The notes: a model not told the origin generated them from the letters alone. A stretch of DNA of 28,534 nucleotides from Deltaproteobacteria bacterium (GCA_004356685.1 SMWS01000089.1:1-28534); one strand, 5' to 3'. Positions 7,048 to 15,758 are shown, numbered from the stretch's first letter. Numbers and translations are program-made.

Positions 7048-8175
7048 ATGAAAAAAATGTATGTTTTTTTAATTCTTTTCTTTTTCGCTTCATCGTCATA
7101 TGGCGATGATAATATATATGAAGGTCTTTCAACCTTTACAAGGGTACTGGATCTTGTTGAACGTAATTATGTTGATGAAATTGATAGCAGGGAACTGTCG
7201 CTAAATGCTATTGAAGGAATGTTAAATAGTCTAGACCCTTATTCTGCTTATTTAACCCCTGATAGATTTAAGAATTTAGAAGAAGGTACTTCAGGTGAAT
7301 TTGGCGGGGTAGGGATGGAAATAACAATTAAAAACGGTGTCTTAACTGTTGTTTCTCCGCTTGAAGATACTCCTGCTTATGCTGCTGGGATCGAATCAGG
7401 CGATCAAATTGTTGAAATTAATGGTAAGTCATCTAAAAAGATGATAGAGCTTGAAGCGGTAAAACTGCTAAGAGGTCCTGTTGGAACAGAAGTAACTATT
7501 AAGGTTAAAAAGAAAAGAGATTCGTCATTTGAGGTTATTAAGTTGGAAAGGAGTATTATTTATATAAAAAGCGTAAAATCAGAACTTTTAGATGGCAAGC
7601 TTGGTTATGTAAAACTCTTCCAATTTCAGGATAAGACTTCAAGTGAACTAAAAGATGCTATTGATAAACTGCAAAAAGAAAATAATGGCAAGCTATCGGG
7701 TTTAATATTAGACCTTAGAAACAATCCCGGAGGGTTGTTGACACAGGCAGTGGAAGTTGTGGATGAGTTCATAGATGAGGGAATCATCGTAAGCGTAAAA
7801 GGAAGAAATAGAGGCCAGAATTTGGACTACTATGCAACAAAGAACTCAGAGACTCACGAGTTTCCAATAGTGGTATTAGTTAATAAAGGCAGTGCCAGCG
7901 CATCAGAGGTTGTTGCAGAAGCGCTCCAGGATTATAACAGGTCAACAATTATTGGGACAAAAACCTTTGGTAAAGGGTCAGTTCAGACAATCATTAAGCT
8001 TGAAGATGGGTCTGGACTGAAAATAACCACAGCAAAATTTTATGCGCCAAGCGGAAGGTCGATTAACAACGTAGGTGTAGTACCTGATGTTATTGTTGAA
8101 AACAAAGACAGTAAAAGCGACTTGCAACTTAAAAGGGCTAAAGAATTAATAGCAGCCAAAAATTCTGCAAATTAA
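7048..8175 (+). CDS. ctpA: Carboxy-terminal processing protease (S41 family) with signal peptide
   Basis: A secreted serine protease of the CtpA/Prc family acting on periplasmic or envelope proteins; relatives trim tails or degrade peptidoglycan hydrolases. Its 375 residues begin with a signal peptide (K-K, hydrophobic 5-15, likely cleavage after about Gly19). A PDZ domain spans about 85-155 (F-G-G-V-G-M onward, with P-A-x-x-A-G-I-x-x-G-D). The S41 core carries the Ser-Lys dyad: Ser284 in G-S-A-S-A-S-E and Lys309 in T-F-G-K-G-S-V-Q, with Gln313 completing the triad. The 25-residue Ser-Lys spacing matches Prc. It is followed by a divergent polysaccharide deacetylase, the ctpA-yibQ arrangement known from proteobacteria, but the usual upstream envC gene is missing here. 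Confidence 0.95.
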   Translation: MKKMYVFLILFFFASSSYGDDNIYEGLSTFTRVLDLVERNYVDEIDSRELSLNAIEGMLNSLDPYSAYLTPDRFKNLEEGTSGEFGGVGMEITIKNGVLTVVSPLEDTPAYAAGIESGDQIVEINGKSSKKMIELEAVKLLRGPVGTEVTIKVKKKRDSSFEVIKLERSIIYIKSVKSELLDGKLGYVKLFQFQDKTSSELKDAIDKLQKENNGKLSGLILDLRNNPGGLLTQAVEVVDEFIDEGIIVSVKGRNRGQNLDYYATKNSETHEFPIVVLVNKGSASASEVVAEALQDYNRSTIIGTKTFGKGSVQTIIKLEDGSGLKITTAKFYAPSGRSINNVGVVPDVIVENKDSKSDLQLKRAKELIAAKNSAN

Positions 8176-8205
8176 CACAAAAGCCATATCCCGGAGTATT
8201 TATAC

Positions 8206-9528
8206 TTGGCAAAATCTAAGAGAAAACCTGTAGCGAGAAAGAAAAGAGTATACCGTGCTAAAAAGAAAAAAGGCGGCAGAGTTCTTTTAGGAACTATAAG
8301 CTTTATAGTTATCGTTGTTTTATCTTTAATGGCACTCCAATTTATAAATAAAACAATATCCAGGGATGCAGACAACGTAAGAATAAGTGAAGAAGAACTA
8401 AATGAAGAGATTGAAAAAATTGATACAAAATTAAATGAAATATTTTCAGAAATAGGACTTGAAAAAAGAGAAATAATCAGCAAAAAAAATGATAGAAGAA
8501 AAAAAGGCGATATAAAATGGGAGTATAAAGAAGTTTCAATTAAAACAGATCAAATAGGTAAAATTGAAAAATTTAATGAAAAATTTTCTAATCTTTCTAA
8601 ACTTGACTATGTAGGTGTTGATGTAAATAAAAATAGTAATAATCTTAGTTCTTCAAATTTGTATATCCATAATTTATATACCCATAAGATAAATTTTAAA
8701 CTTGAGATACCAAAACCGTTACCAAGTAAGACCCCATCTAAAACTACTACGGTAAAAGATAAGGTTTTAATTAAACCTAGCAAAACTACCACAAAAGCTA
8801 AAACGAAAGATGCGGTCGAAAATAAAGAATTTGCATTTTTGAAAGGGCTAAAAACTAAACCAAAAATTGTAATTATTGTGGATGATATTGGGCTCAATAA
8901 AAGATATATTGATGATCTATTAAAAATACCCGTAAATCTAAATTTAGCCGTTCTTCCTAATCTTCCTCATTCTAAATATGCTGCCGAGAGGGCAAACAAT
9001 AAGGGCTGGGATGTTTTGCTTCATCTACCTATGGAGCCAAAGCACACTTCTGGTTATTCAGGTATAGATGCCGGAGAAAACGCACTATTGACAGGACTTT
9101 CTAAAAGCCAGATTCTAAACTTACTTGAAGAAAATTTATCTTCAGTGCCTTATATAAAGGGCGTGAATAACCATATGGGATCTAAGTTTACTGAAAGCAG
9201 TGAACTTATGAACCTTGTTCTTAAAAGAGTAAAGAAAGAAGGCTTGTTTTTTATAGACAGCAAAACTTCTCCCAGATCCCAGGGGTATATACAAGCCAAA
9301 AAACTTGGAATAAAAACGGCTGAGCGGGATATATTTCTTGATAATGGAAAAGAAGGGGAAAAACAGATAAGAAGCAAGATTAATGAACTGTTAAAGATTT
9401 CTAAAAAGCAGGGTTTTGCAATAGGTATTTGTCATCCATATCCACAGACGATTAGAGTACTGTCGGATATACTTCCTAAGCTAAATGGTTATGTTGATTT
9501 TGTTTCTGCTTCTGAGGTTGTTAATTAA
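8206..9528 (+). CDS. Divergent polysaccharide deacetylase (YibQ family) with membrane anchor
   Basis: 440 residues: a highly basic cytoplasmic head (1-25), one membrane span (about 26-46), a Lys/Ser/Thr-rich linker to about 215, and a divergent polysaccharide deacetylase domain (about 218-440). Conserved landmarks are V-D-D-I-G at 225-229, L-L-H-L-P-M-E-P at 271-278, N-N-H-M-G at 321-325, F-I-D-S-K-T at 349-354 and C-H-P at 409-411. These acidic and His residues are the expected metal or catalytic set for the superfamily, although activity is unproven for most of this subfamily. The start is TTG, 9 nt after GGAG. It follows ctpA by 30 bp, suggesting a shared role in the cell wall or periplasm. 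The low-complexity linker probably spans the periplasm. Confidence 0.88.
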   Translation: MAKSKRKPVARKKRVYRAKKKKGGRVLLGTISFIVIVVLSLMALQFINKTISRDADNVRISEEELNEEIEKIDTKLNEIFSEIGLEKREIISKKNDRRKKGDIKWEYKEVSIKTDQIGKIEKFNEKFSNLSKLDYVGVDVNKNSNNLSSSNLYIHNLYTHKINFKLEIPKPLPSKTPSKTTTVKDKVLIKPSKTTTKAKTKDAVENKEFAFLKGLKTKPKIVIIVDDIGLNKRYIDDLLKIPVNLNLAVLPNLPHSKYAAERANNKGWDVLLHLPMEPKHTSGYSGIDAGENALLTGLSKSQILNLLEENLSSVPYIKGVNNHMGSKFTESSELMNLVLKRVKKEGLFFIDSKTSPRSQGYIQAKKLGIKTAERDIFLDNGKEGEKQIRSKINELLKISKKQGFAIGICHPYPQTIRVLSDILPKLNGYVDFVSASEVVN

Positions 9529-9548
9529 AAATATTTTAGGAGGAATTT

Positions 9549-9728
9549 ATGGGACTTGTTGATAAAGTAAGAGACCAAAGGGATTCTTGGATAAAAAGGT
9601 TTGAAGAACAAAGGCAGGTAGATACTGATAGTGAATTTGATAATCTGAGCGACGAAGAGCAAGACGAAATAATTAAGCAAAACAGGGAGAAAGTAGGAAA
9701 ATTCTCATTTGATAATAATGATAAATAA
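9549..9728 (+). CDS. Small charged protein, unrecognised (59 residues)
   Basis: An ORF starting with ATG at 9549, preceded by a perfect AGGAGG Shine-Dalgarno 6-nt upstream, and ending in TAA at 9728. The product starts M-G-L-V-D-K-V-R-D-Q-R-D and is rich in Lys, Arg, Asp and Glu, with W14 and a mostly helical, amphipathic look; it has no membrane span or signal peptide. It lies 20 bp after the deacetylase stop and is probably translated from the same transcript. I recognise no family. The Shine-Dalgarno, spacing and operon position make it a likely real gene despite its length. Confidence 0.65.
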   Translation: MGLVDKVRDQRDSWIKRFEEQRQVDTDSEFDNLSDEEQDEIIKQNREKVGKFSFDNNDK

Positions 9729-9750
9729 CTTTATTCTTAAAGTTACTTGC

Positions 9751-9779
9751 TTGACATATTAAAAGTAATGATTTACGTT
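9751..9779 (+). promoter_or_regulatory. Possible promoter for dnaG-rpoD
   Basis: A perfect TTGACA (9751-9756) is followed after 17 bp by TACGTT (9774-9779), only 3/6 to the -10 consensus. It sits in the 209-bp gap before dnaG (9729-9937), leaving a leader of about 150 nt. I see no gene or clear RNA structure in the rest of that gap. Confidence 0.38.
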
Positions 9780-9937
9780 TTAATACCGCTTAATCTTGGT
9801 CTATTTAATTGATAGTTTTGAATTAATAATATTATTTCTTGTAGTAAGTAATCGTAGATATCATTTATTGTAGATTTGTTTATTTGCGAGAAGTTTTGGT
9901 TTGTGGATCTTATATTTGTTTAAATTAATTTATTAGC

Positions 9938-11710
9938 ATGAACCAATTAAATAATATTGATATAGTCCGAAATATCAAGGATAACATAAGCATAATAGAC
10001 CATATCCAAAAGTTTATTAGTTTGAAACATTCGGGCAGAGACTACCTTGGAATTTGTCCTTTCCATGATGATCATAAACCGTCTATGAGAGTTAGTGAAG
10101 ACAAGTCGCTTTTTCACTGCTTTTCCTGTGGCAGCGGTGGAGATGTTATTGGTTTTCATATGAAGTATAATAATTTGGACTTCCCTTCTGCGTTAAAAGA
10201 ACTTGCCGAAATTGCAGGTGTGCAGATGCCCAGTAGATCTCAAAATATAAAGACTAAATCAAACACCGAATTACTTTATAAAATTAATATTTTTGCCAAT
10301 AAATTTTTCATAGCTAACTTAAAACAAACTGCTGAAGGAAAAAAAGCGTTTAATTACCTCGCCTCCCGGGGGATAGAAAAAGATAGTCTTGAAAGGTTTA
10401 GTATTGGTTACAGCATAAATGAATGGAATGGTTTGGCAACAAAATTAAGTAGTAAAAATGTGCCAATAAAACTTGCAGAACAACTGGGACTTATAATAAA
10501 AAGCGCTAAAGCTCCAGGTGGTTTTTATGATAGATTTAGAGGCAGAATAATATTTCCAATAGTTGATCTTAATAATAAAGTTGCAGGATTTGGAGGAAGA
10601 ACCCTTTTTGATGAAATCCCCAAATATTTAAATTCACCAGAGAGTCCTGTATATAATAAGAGCAGCATATTGTACGGTTTAAATGAAACCAGAAATGATA
10701 TAAGAAAAGATAACAGAGTAATTATTGTTGAGGGCTATATTGACTTGTTATCACTTTATCAAAACGGTGTTAAAAATGTTGTTGCTACACTTGGCACTTC
10801 TCTTACATCAAATCATGCTAAGCTTCTTAAGAGGTTTTGTGAAAATATGGTGATAATATATGATGGGGATAAATCAGGTATTAATGCATCTTTAAGAGCA
10901 TTAGATGTTTTCCTAAAACACGGGGTTGCCCCTTTCGTTGTTGTATTGCCGCACGATGAAGATCCTTCATCGCTAATAGAGAAGATTGGTAAAGAGAAGT
11001 TCCTGAGTCTAATAAACAGTGCTAAACCTCTTATTGATTTTTATTTTGAAAATATTTTAGATGAACTAAATTCTGGCACTAAATCAAGAAACAGTATAAT
11101 AAAAGAAATAGTAGAAAAACTATCACTGTTTTCAGATACGATAAACCGAAGCTTTTATACAAAAAAAGCAGCTGAGATGTTTGGGTTAAGAGAGCAGGAA
11201 ATTTACTCTCTATTGAAAAATGCAAACCCTAAAGCGCTAAATCAAGCTGGCAGCAATAACTCCCAATCCAAAAACTCATATGAACTCATATTTTTAAAAG
11301 TGCTCCTGCACTATCCTCATTTTATCGAAAAAATCAGGGATGATAATATCCTTGATTTATTAGAGGAAGAAATTCTGAAAGGAATTATTAACGTTTATAT
11401 TCAGTCTGATTTCAGCGATATTGCATCACTGATAAACCATTTTGATGATAATGAATCACGCCAAATTATTTCTGAATTGCTACTGTCTTCGGAAGATATT
11501 GAGAATGAACATATTGCTGACAAGATATTTGAACAGTCTTACAGAAGAATAAAGCTGCAAAGTATAAAAAAAGAACAAAGAAAGATTAAATCAAGGCTTA
11601 AAAGTGATGTTAATAACAAAGAGCCTGACTTCGAAATTAATCTACTGAAGGAATATGATAATTTAGTAAAATTAGAAAAGAATCTTAGTGAGCAGGTATA
11701 TGGAGCTTAA
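9938..11710 (+). CDS. dnaG: DNA primase
   Basis: Makes RNA primers for the replisome and interacts with the DnaB helicase. At 590 residues it has a typical length. An N-terminal zinc-binding domain shows C40-P-F-H43 and C61-F-S-C64. The RNA polymerase/TOPRIM core includes R-G-R-I-I-F-P-I at about 201-208, the I-I-V-E-G-Y-I-D-L motif with Glu265, and the metal pair D309-G-D311-K-S-G. A C-terminal helical region from about 440 fits the helicase-interaction domain. The start ATG has no strong Shine-Dalgarno, but the protein begins exactly where the family usually does. The stop overlaps the rpoD start by 11 bp. rpsU, usually upstream in the macromolecular-synthesis operon, is absent. Confidence 0.96.
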   Translation: MNQLNNIDIVRNIKDNISIIDHIQKFISLKHSGRDYLGICPFHDDHKPSMRVSEDKSLFHCFSCGSGGDVIGFHMKYNNLDFPSALKELAEIAGVQMPSRSQNIKTKSNTELLYKINIFANKFFIANLKQTAEGKKAFNYLASRGIEKDSLERFSIGYSINEWNGLATKLSSKNVPIKLAEQLGLIIKSAKAPGGFYDRFRGRIIFPIVDLNNKVAGFGGRTLFDEIPKYLNSPESPVYNKSSILYGLNETRNDIRKDNRVIIVEGYIDLLSLYQNGVKNVVATLGTSLTSNHAKLLKRFCENMVIIYDGDKSGINASLRALDVFLKHGVAPFVVVLPHDEDPSSLIEKIGKEKFLSLINSAKPLIDFYFENILDELNSGTKSRNSIIKEIVEKLSLFSDTINRSFYTKKAAEMFGLREQEIYSLLKNANPKALNQAGSNNSQSKNSYELIFLKVLLHYPHFIEKIRDDNILDLLEEEILKGIINVYIQSDFSDIASLINHFDDNESRQIISELLLSSEDIENEHIADKIFEQSYRRIKLQSIKKEQRKIKSRLKSDVNNKEPDFEINLLKEYDNLVKLEKNLSEQVYGA

Positions 11711-13253
11711 TAAAAAAGAAGATAACAAATATTCTGATTCAACTGACGGGCTTGCAAACAAGGAATTTGATGAGGTAAATAGCAAGGATGTTGATGGGGG
11801 TTCTGTAGATAGTGAACTTTATAAAAATGCTCAAAATGGTGAGAAAGGATCGGAATCATCAGATAATAGTAGCACTGAAGAAAGCAAGAATTCTAAGGCC
11901 CAAGCAGAACGGAAAAACATAAATGAACACGATTTAATAAAATATTACCTGCATGAGATTTCAGGACATACACTGCTATCAAGAAAGGATGAAATTGATC
12001 TTGCTAAAAAAATAGAACTGGGAAAAAAACTAATTGCCAGAGCAATACTTCCTTGTTCAGTACTATTAGACGAAGTAATAAAAATAGGGGAAAAAATAAA
12101 AGAAGGCAGTGTAGGGCTTAAAGATTTTACAGATATATATTATGAAGGTGCAGAAGAGTATGAGGAAGAAGATGTGCTGTACAGTATTAGAAGATCTCTA
12201 ACATCTATAAAGAAACATCACAAGGACAACGAAAAGCTTGTGAAACTGTCTCAAAATGGCAGTAGTGATGACACCCATTCAAAGATCAAAAAAAATAATG
12301 ATAGCATAGTAAAAATTCTTGAAAATCTCAATCTCAATTCAAACCAGATTAAGAGAATTATATCAGTTGCTTTGATTAAAGTTGAATCTGCTGAGAAAAA
12401 TTTAAAAACAGTTACGAAAAAAGCAGCCAATACCAAAAAGGAAGAGGAACTGAAAAATCCAACTCATGATCTTAATATAACTAAAAAGTCACTCAGAAAG
12501 ATTTTTCGTGGTGATAAAATTTCAAGAGAAGCAAAAAGAGACTTAATAGAGTCTAATTTGAGATTAGTGGTTAGTATTGCCCGCAGGTACATAAACCGGG
12601 GTTTTCCATTCTTAGATTTAATTCAGGAAGGAAATGTGGGCCTGATGAGGGCAGTGGAAAAATTTGAATATAGTAGAGGGTACAAATTCTCTACTTACGC
12701 AACCTGGTGGATAAGGCAGGCTATTACAAGGTCTCTTGCCGACCAGTCCAGAATTATTAGAATCCCTGTTCATATGACAGAAACTATTAATAAACTGCTA
12801 AGAGTATCCAGATCACTTGTGCAGGAACTGGGTAGAGAGCCCTTAATAGAGGAAATATCGAAAAAGGCAGGAATGCAGGTTGATAATGTTGCAAGAGTCT
12901 TAAAAATTACTAAAGACCCAATTTCTTTAGAAACTCCAATCGGCGATGAAGACGACAGCAGGCTCATGGATTTTATTGAGGACGATAATTCTCAATCACC
13001 GCTTCAAAATCTTGAGCATAAAGAGTTAAAAGGGCTAATAGATAATGCTCTTATGACCACACTTAGCAATAGAGAAGAAATAATAGTCAGAATGAGATTT
13101 GGAATTGATAAAGACAAAGAACATACCCTCGAAGAAGTAGGAAATGAATTCTCTGTTACAAGAGAAAGAATAAGACAGATCGAAGTAAAAGCCCTTAAAA
13201 AATTAAAAAGAGCAAACAGGGTTTATCCTATAAAAACCTATCTCGAAAAATAG
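11700..13253 (+). CDS. rpoD: Primary RNA polymerase sigma factor (sigma70)
   Basis: The housekeeping sigma factor. From the ATG at 11700 it has 517 residues; a GTG 12 bp further upstream (11688) would add four. An Asp/Ser/Asn/Lys-rich low-complexity head of about 75 residues replaces a recognisable region 1.1. Region 1.2 (D-L-I-K-Y-Y-L-H-E-I) follows, then a non-conserved insert with Lys-rich helices. Region 2 is canonical (N-L-R-L-V-V-S-I-A, F-L-D-L-I-Q-E-G-N-x-G-L-M-R-A-V, K-F-S-T-Y-A-T-W-W-I-R-Q-A-I-T-R), and regions 3 and 4 include the helix-turn-helix F-S-V-T-R-E-R-I-R-Q-I-E. The 11-bp overlap with dnaG implies translational coupling. Confidence 0.95.
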   Translation: MELNKKEDNKYSDSTDGLANKEFDEVNSKDVDGGSVDSELYKNAQNGEKGSESSDNSSTEESKNSKAQAERKNINEHDLIKYYLHEISGHTLLSRKDEIDLAKKIELGKKLIARAILPCSVLLDEVIKIGEKIKEGSVGLKDFTDIYYEGAEEYEEEDVLYSIRRSLTSIKKHHKDNEKLVKLSQNGSSDDTHSKIKKNNDSIVKILENLNLNSNQIKRIISVALIKVESAEKNLKTVTKKAANTKKEEELKNPTHDLNITKKSLRKIFRGDKISREAKRDLIESNLRLVVSIARRYINRGFPFLDLIQEGNVGLMRAVEKFEYSRGYKFSTYATWWIRQAITRSLADQSRIIRIPVHMTETINKLLRVSRSLVQELGREPLIEEISKKAGMQVDNVARVLKITKDPISLETPIGDEDDSRLMDFIEDDNSQSPLQNLEHKELKGLIDNALMTTLSNREEIIVRMRFGIDKDKEHTLEEVGNEFSVTRERIRQIEVKALKKLKRANRVYPIKTYLEK

Positions 13254-13257
13254 GTTT
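13234..13257. terminator. Hairpin at the rpoD stop, between convergent genes
   Basis: AAACCTAT (13234-13241) and ATAGGTTT (13250-13257) form a perfect 8-bp stem with loop CTCGAAAA. The stem spans the rpoD TAG stop codon. The downstream sequence is T-rich but lacks a clean T run, so this may be a weak, possibly bidirectional terminator shared with the convergent hydrolase gene ending at 13285. Confidence 0.4.
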
Positions 13258-13284
13258 ATTTAACTATTATTTGATTTTAAATAT

Positions 13285-14082
13285 CTAGCTATTTATAACC
13301 TTATCTAGAAACCTAAATACGATTTCATTAAATTCAGCAGGTTTTTCCAAAGACGGTATATGACCGCAGTTTGGAATGGTTATAAGTTGCGAACCTTTTA
13401 TTTTTTCATGAAGGATCTTCGAATATTTTAAGGGTATTAATATGTCCTCTTCACCAACAATAATAAGTGTGGGGCATCTGATATCTGATACTCTATCTTT
13501 TAAATCATGCTTTGAAGTCGCTTTTACAAGGTTTATTACTGCTTTTGGGGAGTTTGTCAAAAGGTTATTCTCTTTCATATGTATTAAATTTTCTTCATTA
13601 TTTCTTATAAATGTTTCAGAAAATATTACAGGCAGTGACATATCATATCGAAACTCATTTCCGCCTATCTCGGTGGCTTTAATCCATGTATCAACCATCA
13701 ATTGCAGAAGTTTGTCTACATAACTGCAGGTATCTACTAAAACAAGAGACGTAAGTTTATCCGGATATCTAAGGGCAAAATGCTGTGCAATCATCCCCCC
13801 GTTTGAGAGTCCAACCAGATGTATCTTATTAATATTTAATACTTCTAAAAGATTGTAGAGATCTTCTGCATGCAATTGCTGCGAATAATCATCATCAGGT
13901 TTGTCGGACATTCCCTGACCCCTGCAGTCGTATCTAATGACTTTAAAGTATTGTGAGAAAAATGGCGCCTGGTATGCCCAGCCGTTTGTATCCATAGTGA
14001 TACCATTAATAAAAATAAGTGCGTCACCATTTCCATCAATTTCATAATTTAATTCAATTTCTCCTGCTTTTATTCTTGGCAT
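13285..14082 (-). CDS. Alpha/beta-fold hydrolase
   Basis: A 265-residue single-domain hydrolase. The catalytic triad is visible: nucleophile Ser93 in G-L-S-N-G-G (91-96), Asp213 in V-G-E-E-D-I-L-I-P, and His241 in C-G-H-I-P-S-L-E-K-P. The oxyanion region F-I-N-G-I near 24-28 and R-Y-D-C-R-G-Q-G-M-S near 50-59 are typical. The pattern resembles 3-oxoadipate enol-lactonase/BioH-like enzymes, but no catabolic or biotin genes are nearby, so the substrate cannot be assigned. It is transcribed alone, convergent with rpoD and divergent from fumC. The start ATG at 14082 is followed directly by family-like sequence and has no signal peptide, so it is cytoplasmic. Confidence 0.85.
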   Translation of the reverse strand: MPRIKAGEIELNYEIDGNGDALIFINGITMDTNGWAYQAPFFSQYFKVIRYDCRGQGMSDKPDDDYSQQLHAEDLYNLLEVLNINKIHLVGLSNGGMIAQHFALRYPDKLTSLVLVDTCSYVDKLLQLMVDTWIKATEIGGNEFRYDMSLPVIFSETFIRNNEENLIHMKENNLLTNSPKAVINLVKATSKHDLKDRVSDIRCPTLIIVGEEDILIPLKYSKILHEKIKGSQLITIPNCGHIPSLEKPAEFNEIVFRFLDKVINS

Positions 14083-14240
14083 AAACGACCTCTTTTGTAC
14101 TTTTTAAATGATATAATTATTGCATAGACTTTCTATATGTAGTTGTTTATATTATTCATCTCTAAATTAAATTCAAAATATATTTATCATTTAAAATCTT
14201 AGGGTAAATATATTCACTTACGCTAGTAAGGAGGAAGAAG

Positions 14241-15641
14241 ATGGCAAAAAGTGGTTATAGAGTAGTTTCTGATTCGATGGGTGAAATGGAAGTTCCAAAG
14301 GATGCTTATTATGCAGCTCAGACGGCAAGAGCCATAGATAATTTTCCTGTAAGCGGAGTAGGGCTGCCAAAAGAATTTATTAGGGCTATGGCGCTTATAA
14401 AATTATCGGCCGCTGAAGCAAATATGAGTCTTGGACTCCTGCCTAAAAACATTGGCAGTGCAATTATAAGCGCCGCAAAAGAAGTAGCAGAAGGAAAATT
14501 AGACGATCATTTTGTGGTTGATATTTTTCAGACTGGTTCTGGGACTTCTACTAATATGAATACAAATGAAGTAATTGCAACAAGGGCAAATGAGCTTTTA
14601 GCAAAAGGTTCTTCAAAAAAGATTCATCCAAATGATCATATAAATATGGGTCAGTCCAGTAACGATAGCATTCCAACTGCTATGCATGTATCTGCTCTTG
14701 TTGAGATACAATATAAATTAATCCCTTCAATGAAAAGGCTGCAGAAATCACTTGCTAAGAAAGCAAGGCAGTTTGATAAGATTGTAAAAATTGGAAGAAC
14801 TCACCTGCAGGATGCAACCCCTATAAGACTTGGGCAGGAATTCAGCGGATATGCAAGTATGATTGAACACGGAATCTCAAGACTGCAAAAAGTAAGGGAC
14901 GAGCTTTCCGAGCTTCCAATTGGTGGAACTGCTGTTGGAACAGGCATTAATACTCCAAGAAGATTTGGTGCCATGATTGCAAAGAACTTAACAAAACTTA
15001 CTAGTGTTAAATTTAGAGAAGCAGATAATCATTTTGAAGCTCAGGCATCTAAAGATGCAGTTGTGCAAACAAGTGGAGTACTTAAAACTATAGCTGTGAG
15101 CATGATGAAAATAGCCAATGATATCAGGTGGTTAGGCAGTGGCCCTAGATGCGGGATAGGAGAAATTATGGTTCCTGCCGTACAGCCTGGTTCATCAATT
15201 ATGCCCGGCAAAGTAAACCCCGTTATCGCCGAATCTGTCACACAGGTCTCAGCGCAGGTTATAGGAAATGATCTTGCTATTACTGTAGGGGGTCAGTCTG
15301 GTAATTTCGAGCTCAATGTAATGATGCCGATGATGGCTAGTAATCTGCTGCAATCAATAAGGCTTCTTTCAAATGTATCAAATGTATTTGCCGATAAATG
15401 TATTGACGGCATACAGGCAGACAAAAAACGCTGTGAAGAGATGATAGAAAAAAGTTTAGCAATGTGTACGAGTCTTGCGCCTATAATTGGATATGATAAT
15501 GCTGCAGCAATTGCTAAAGAGGCTTATGCAACTGGCAAAACTGTGAGAGAAGTAGCTTTGGAAAAACAGGTAATGTCTGAAAAAGAACTCAGCAGAGTAC
15601 TTGACCCCGTTACTATGACAGAACCCGGTGTACCTAAATAA
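14241..15641 (+). CDS. fumC: Fumarate hydratase, class II
   Basis: An oxygen-stable, iron-independent fumarase interconverting fumarate and malate in the TCA cycle. At 466 residues it has the usual length for the homotetrameric family. Features are T-G-S-G-T-S-T-N-M-N at 98-107, S-S-N-D at 139-142, R-T-H-L-Q-D-A at 186-192 with His188, and the fumarase/aspartase signature G-S-S-I-M-P-G-K-V-N at 317-326, which carries the catalytic serine. The AAGGAGG Shine-Dalgarno about 7 nt before the ATG settles the start. It is a monocistronic unit by context, followed by a strong hairpin. Aspartase is the nearest alternative, but the sequence reads as FumC throughout. Confidence 0.95.
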   Translation: MAKSGYRVVSDSMGEMEVPKDAYYAAQTARAIDNFPVSGVGLPKEFIRAMALIKLSAAEANMSLGLLPKNIGSAIISAAKEVAEGKLDDHFVVDIFQTGSGTSTNMNTNEVIATRANELLAKGSSKKIHPNDHINMGQSSNDSIPTAMHVSALVEIQYKLIPSMKRLQKSLAKKARQFDKIVKIGRTHLQDATPIRLGQEFSGYASMIEHGISRLQKVRDELSELPIGGTAVGTGINTPRRFGAMIAKNLTKLTSVKFREADNHFEAQASKDAVVQTSGVLKTIAVSMMKIANDIRWLGSGPRCGIGEIMVPAVQPGSSIMPGKVNPVIAESVTQVSAQVIGNDLAITVGGQSGNFELNVMMPMMASNLLQSIRLLSNVSNVFADKCIDGIQADKKRCEEMIEKSLAMCTSLAPIIGYDNAAAIAKEAYATGKTVREVALEKQVMSEKELSRVLDPVTMTEPGVPK

Positions 15642-15652
15642 TAAAATACTAA

Positions 15653-15700
15653 ATTAGAAGAGGGGGATATTATTCCTTCTTCTAATATTATCATCTCTTT
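15653..15700 (+). terminator. Intrinsic terminator-like hairpin after fumC
   Basis: ATTAGAAGAGGG (15653-15664) pairs with CCTTCTTCTAAT (15675-15686) over 12 bp with one G-T wobble and a 10-nt loop. A pyrimidine-rich tail runs to 15700, lacking a pure T run. It starts 11 bp after the fumC stop. Confidence 0.6.
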
Positions 15701-15729
15701 TCACTGCCCCTTCCTTTTTGCAGTATAAT
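15700..15729 (+). promoter_or_regulatory. Possible promoter for the membrane protein/DUF547 pair
   Basis: A perfect -10 TATAAT at 15724-15729, with a weak -35 TTCACT at 15700-15705 (18-bp spacer). An ATG follows 30 bp later at 15759. Confidence 0.4.
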
Positions 15730-15758
15730 TAATCTAACATTATTTAAGCTCTTATTAT

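Noticed and set aside
11688..11699. GTG start for rpoD at 11688
   Set aside because: It adds only four residues and deepens the overlap with dnaG; the ATG at 11700 has GAG at suitable spacing. The difference is minor and not proven.
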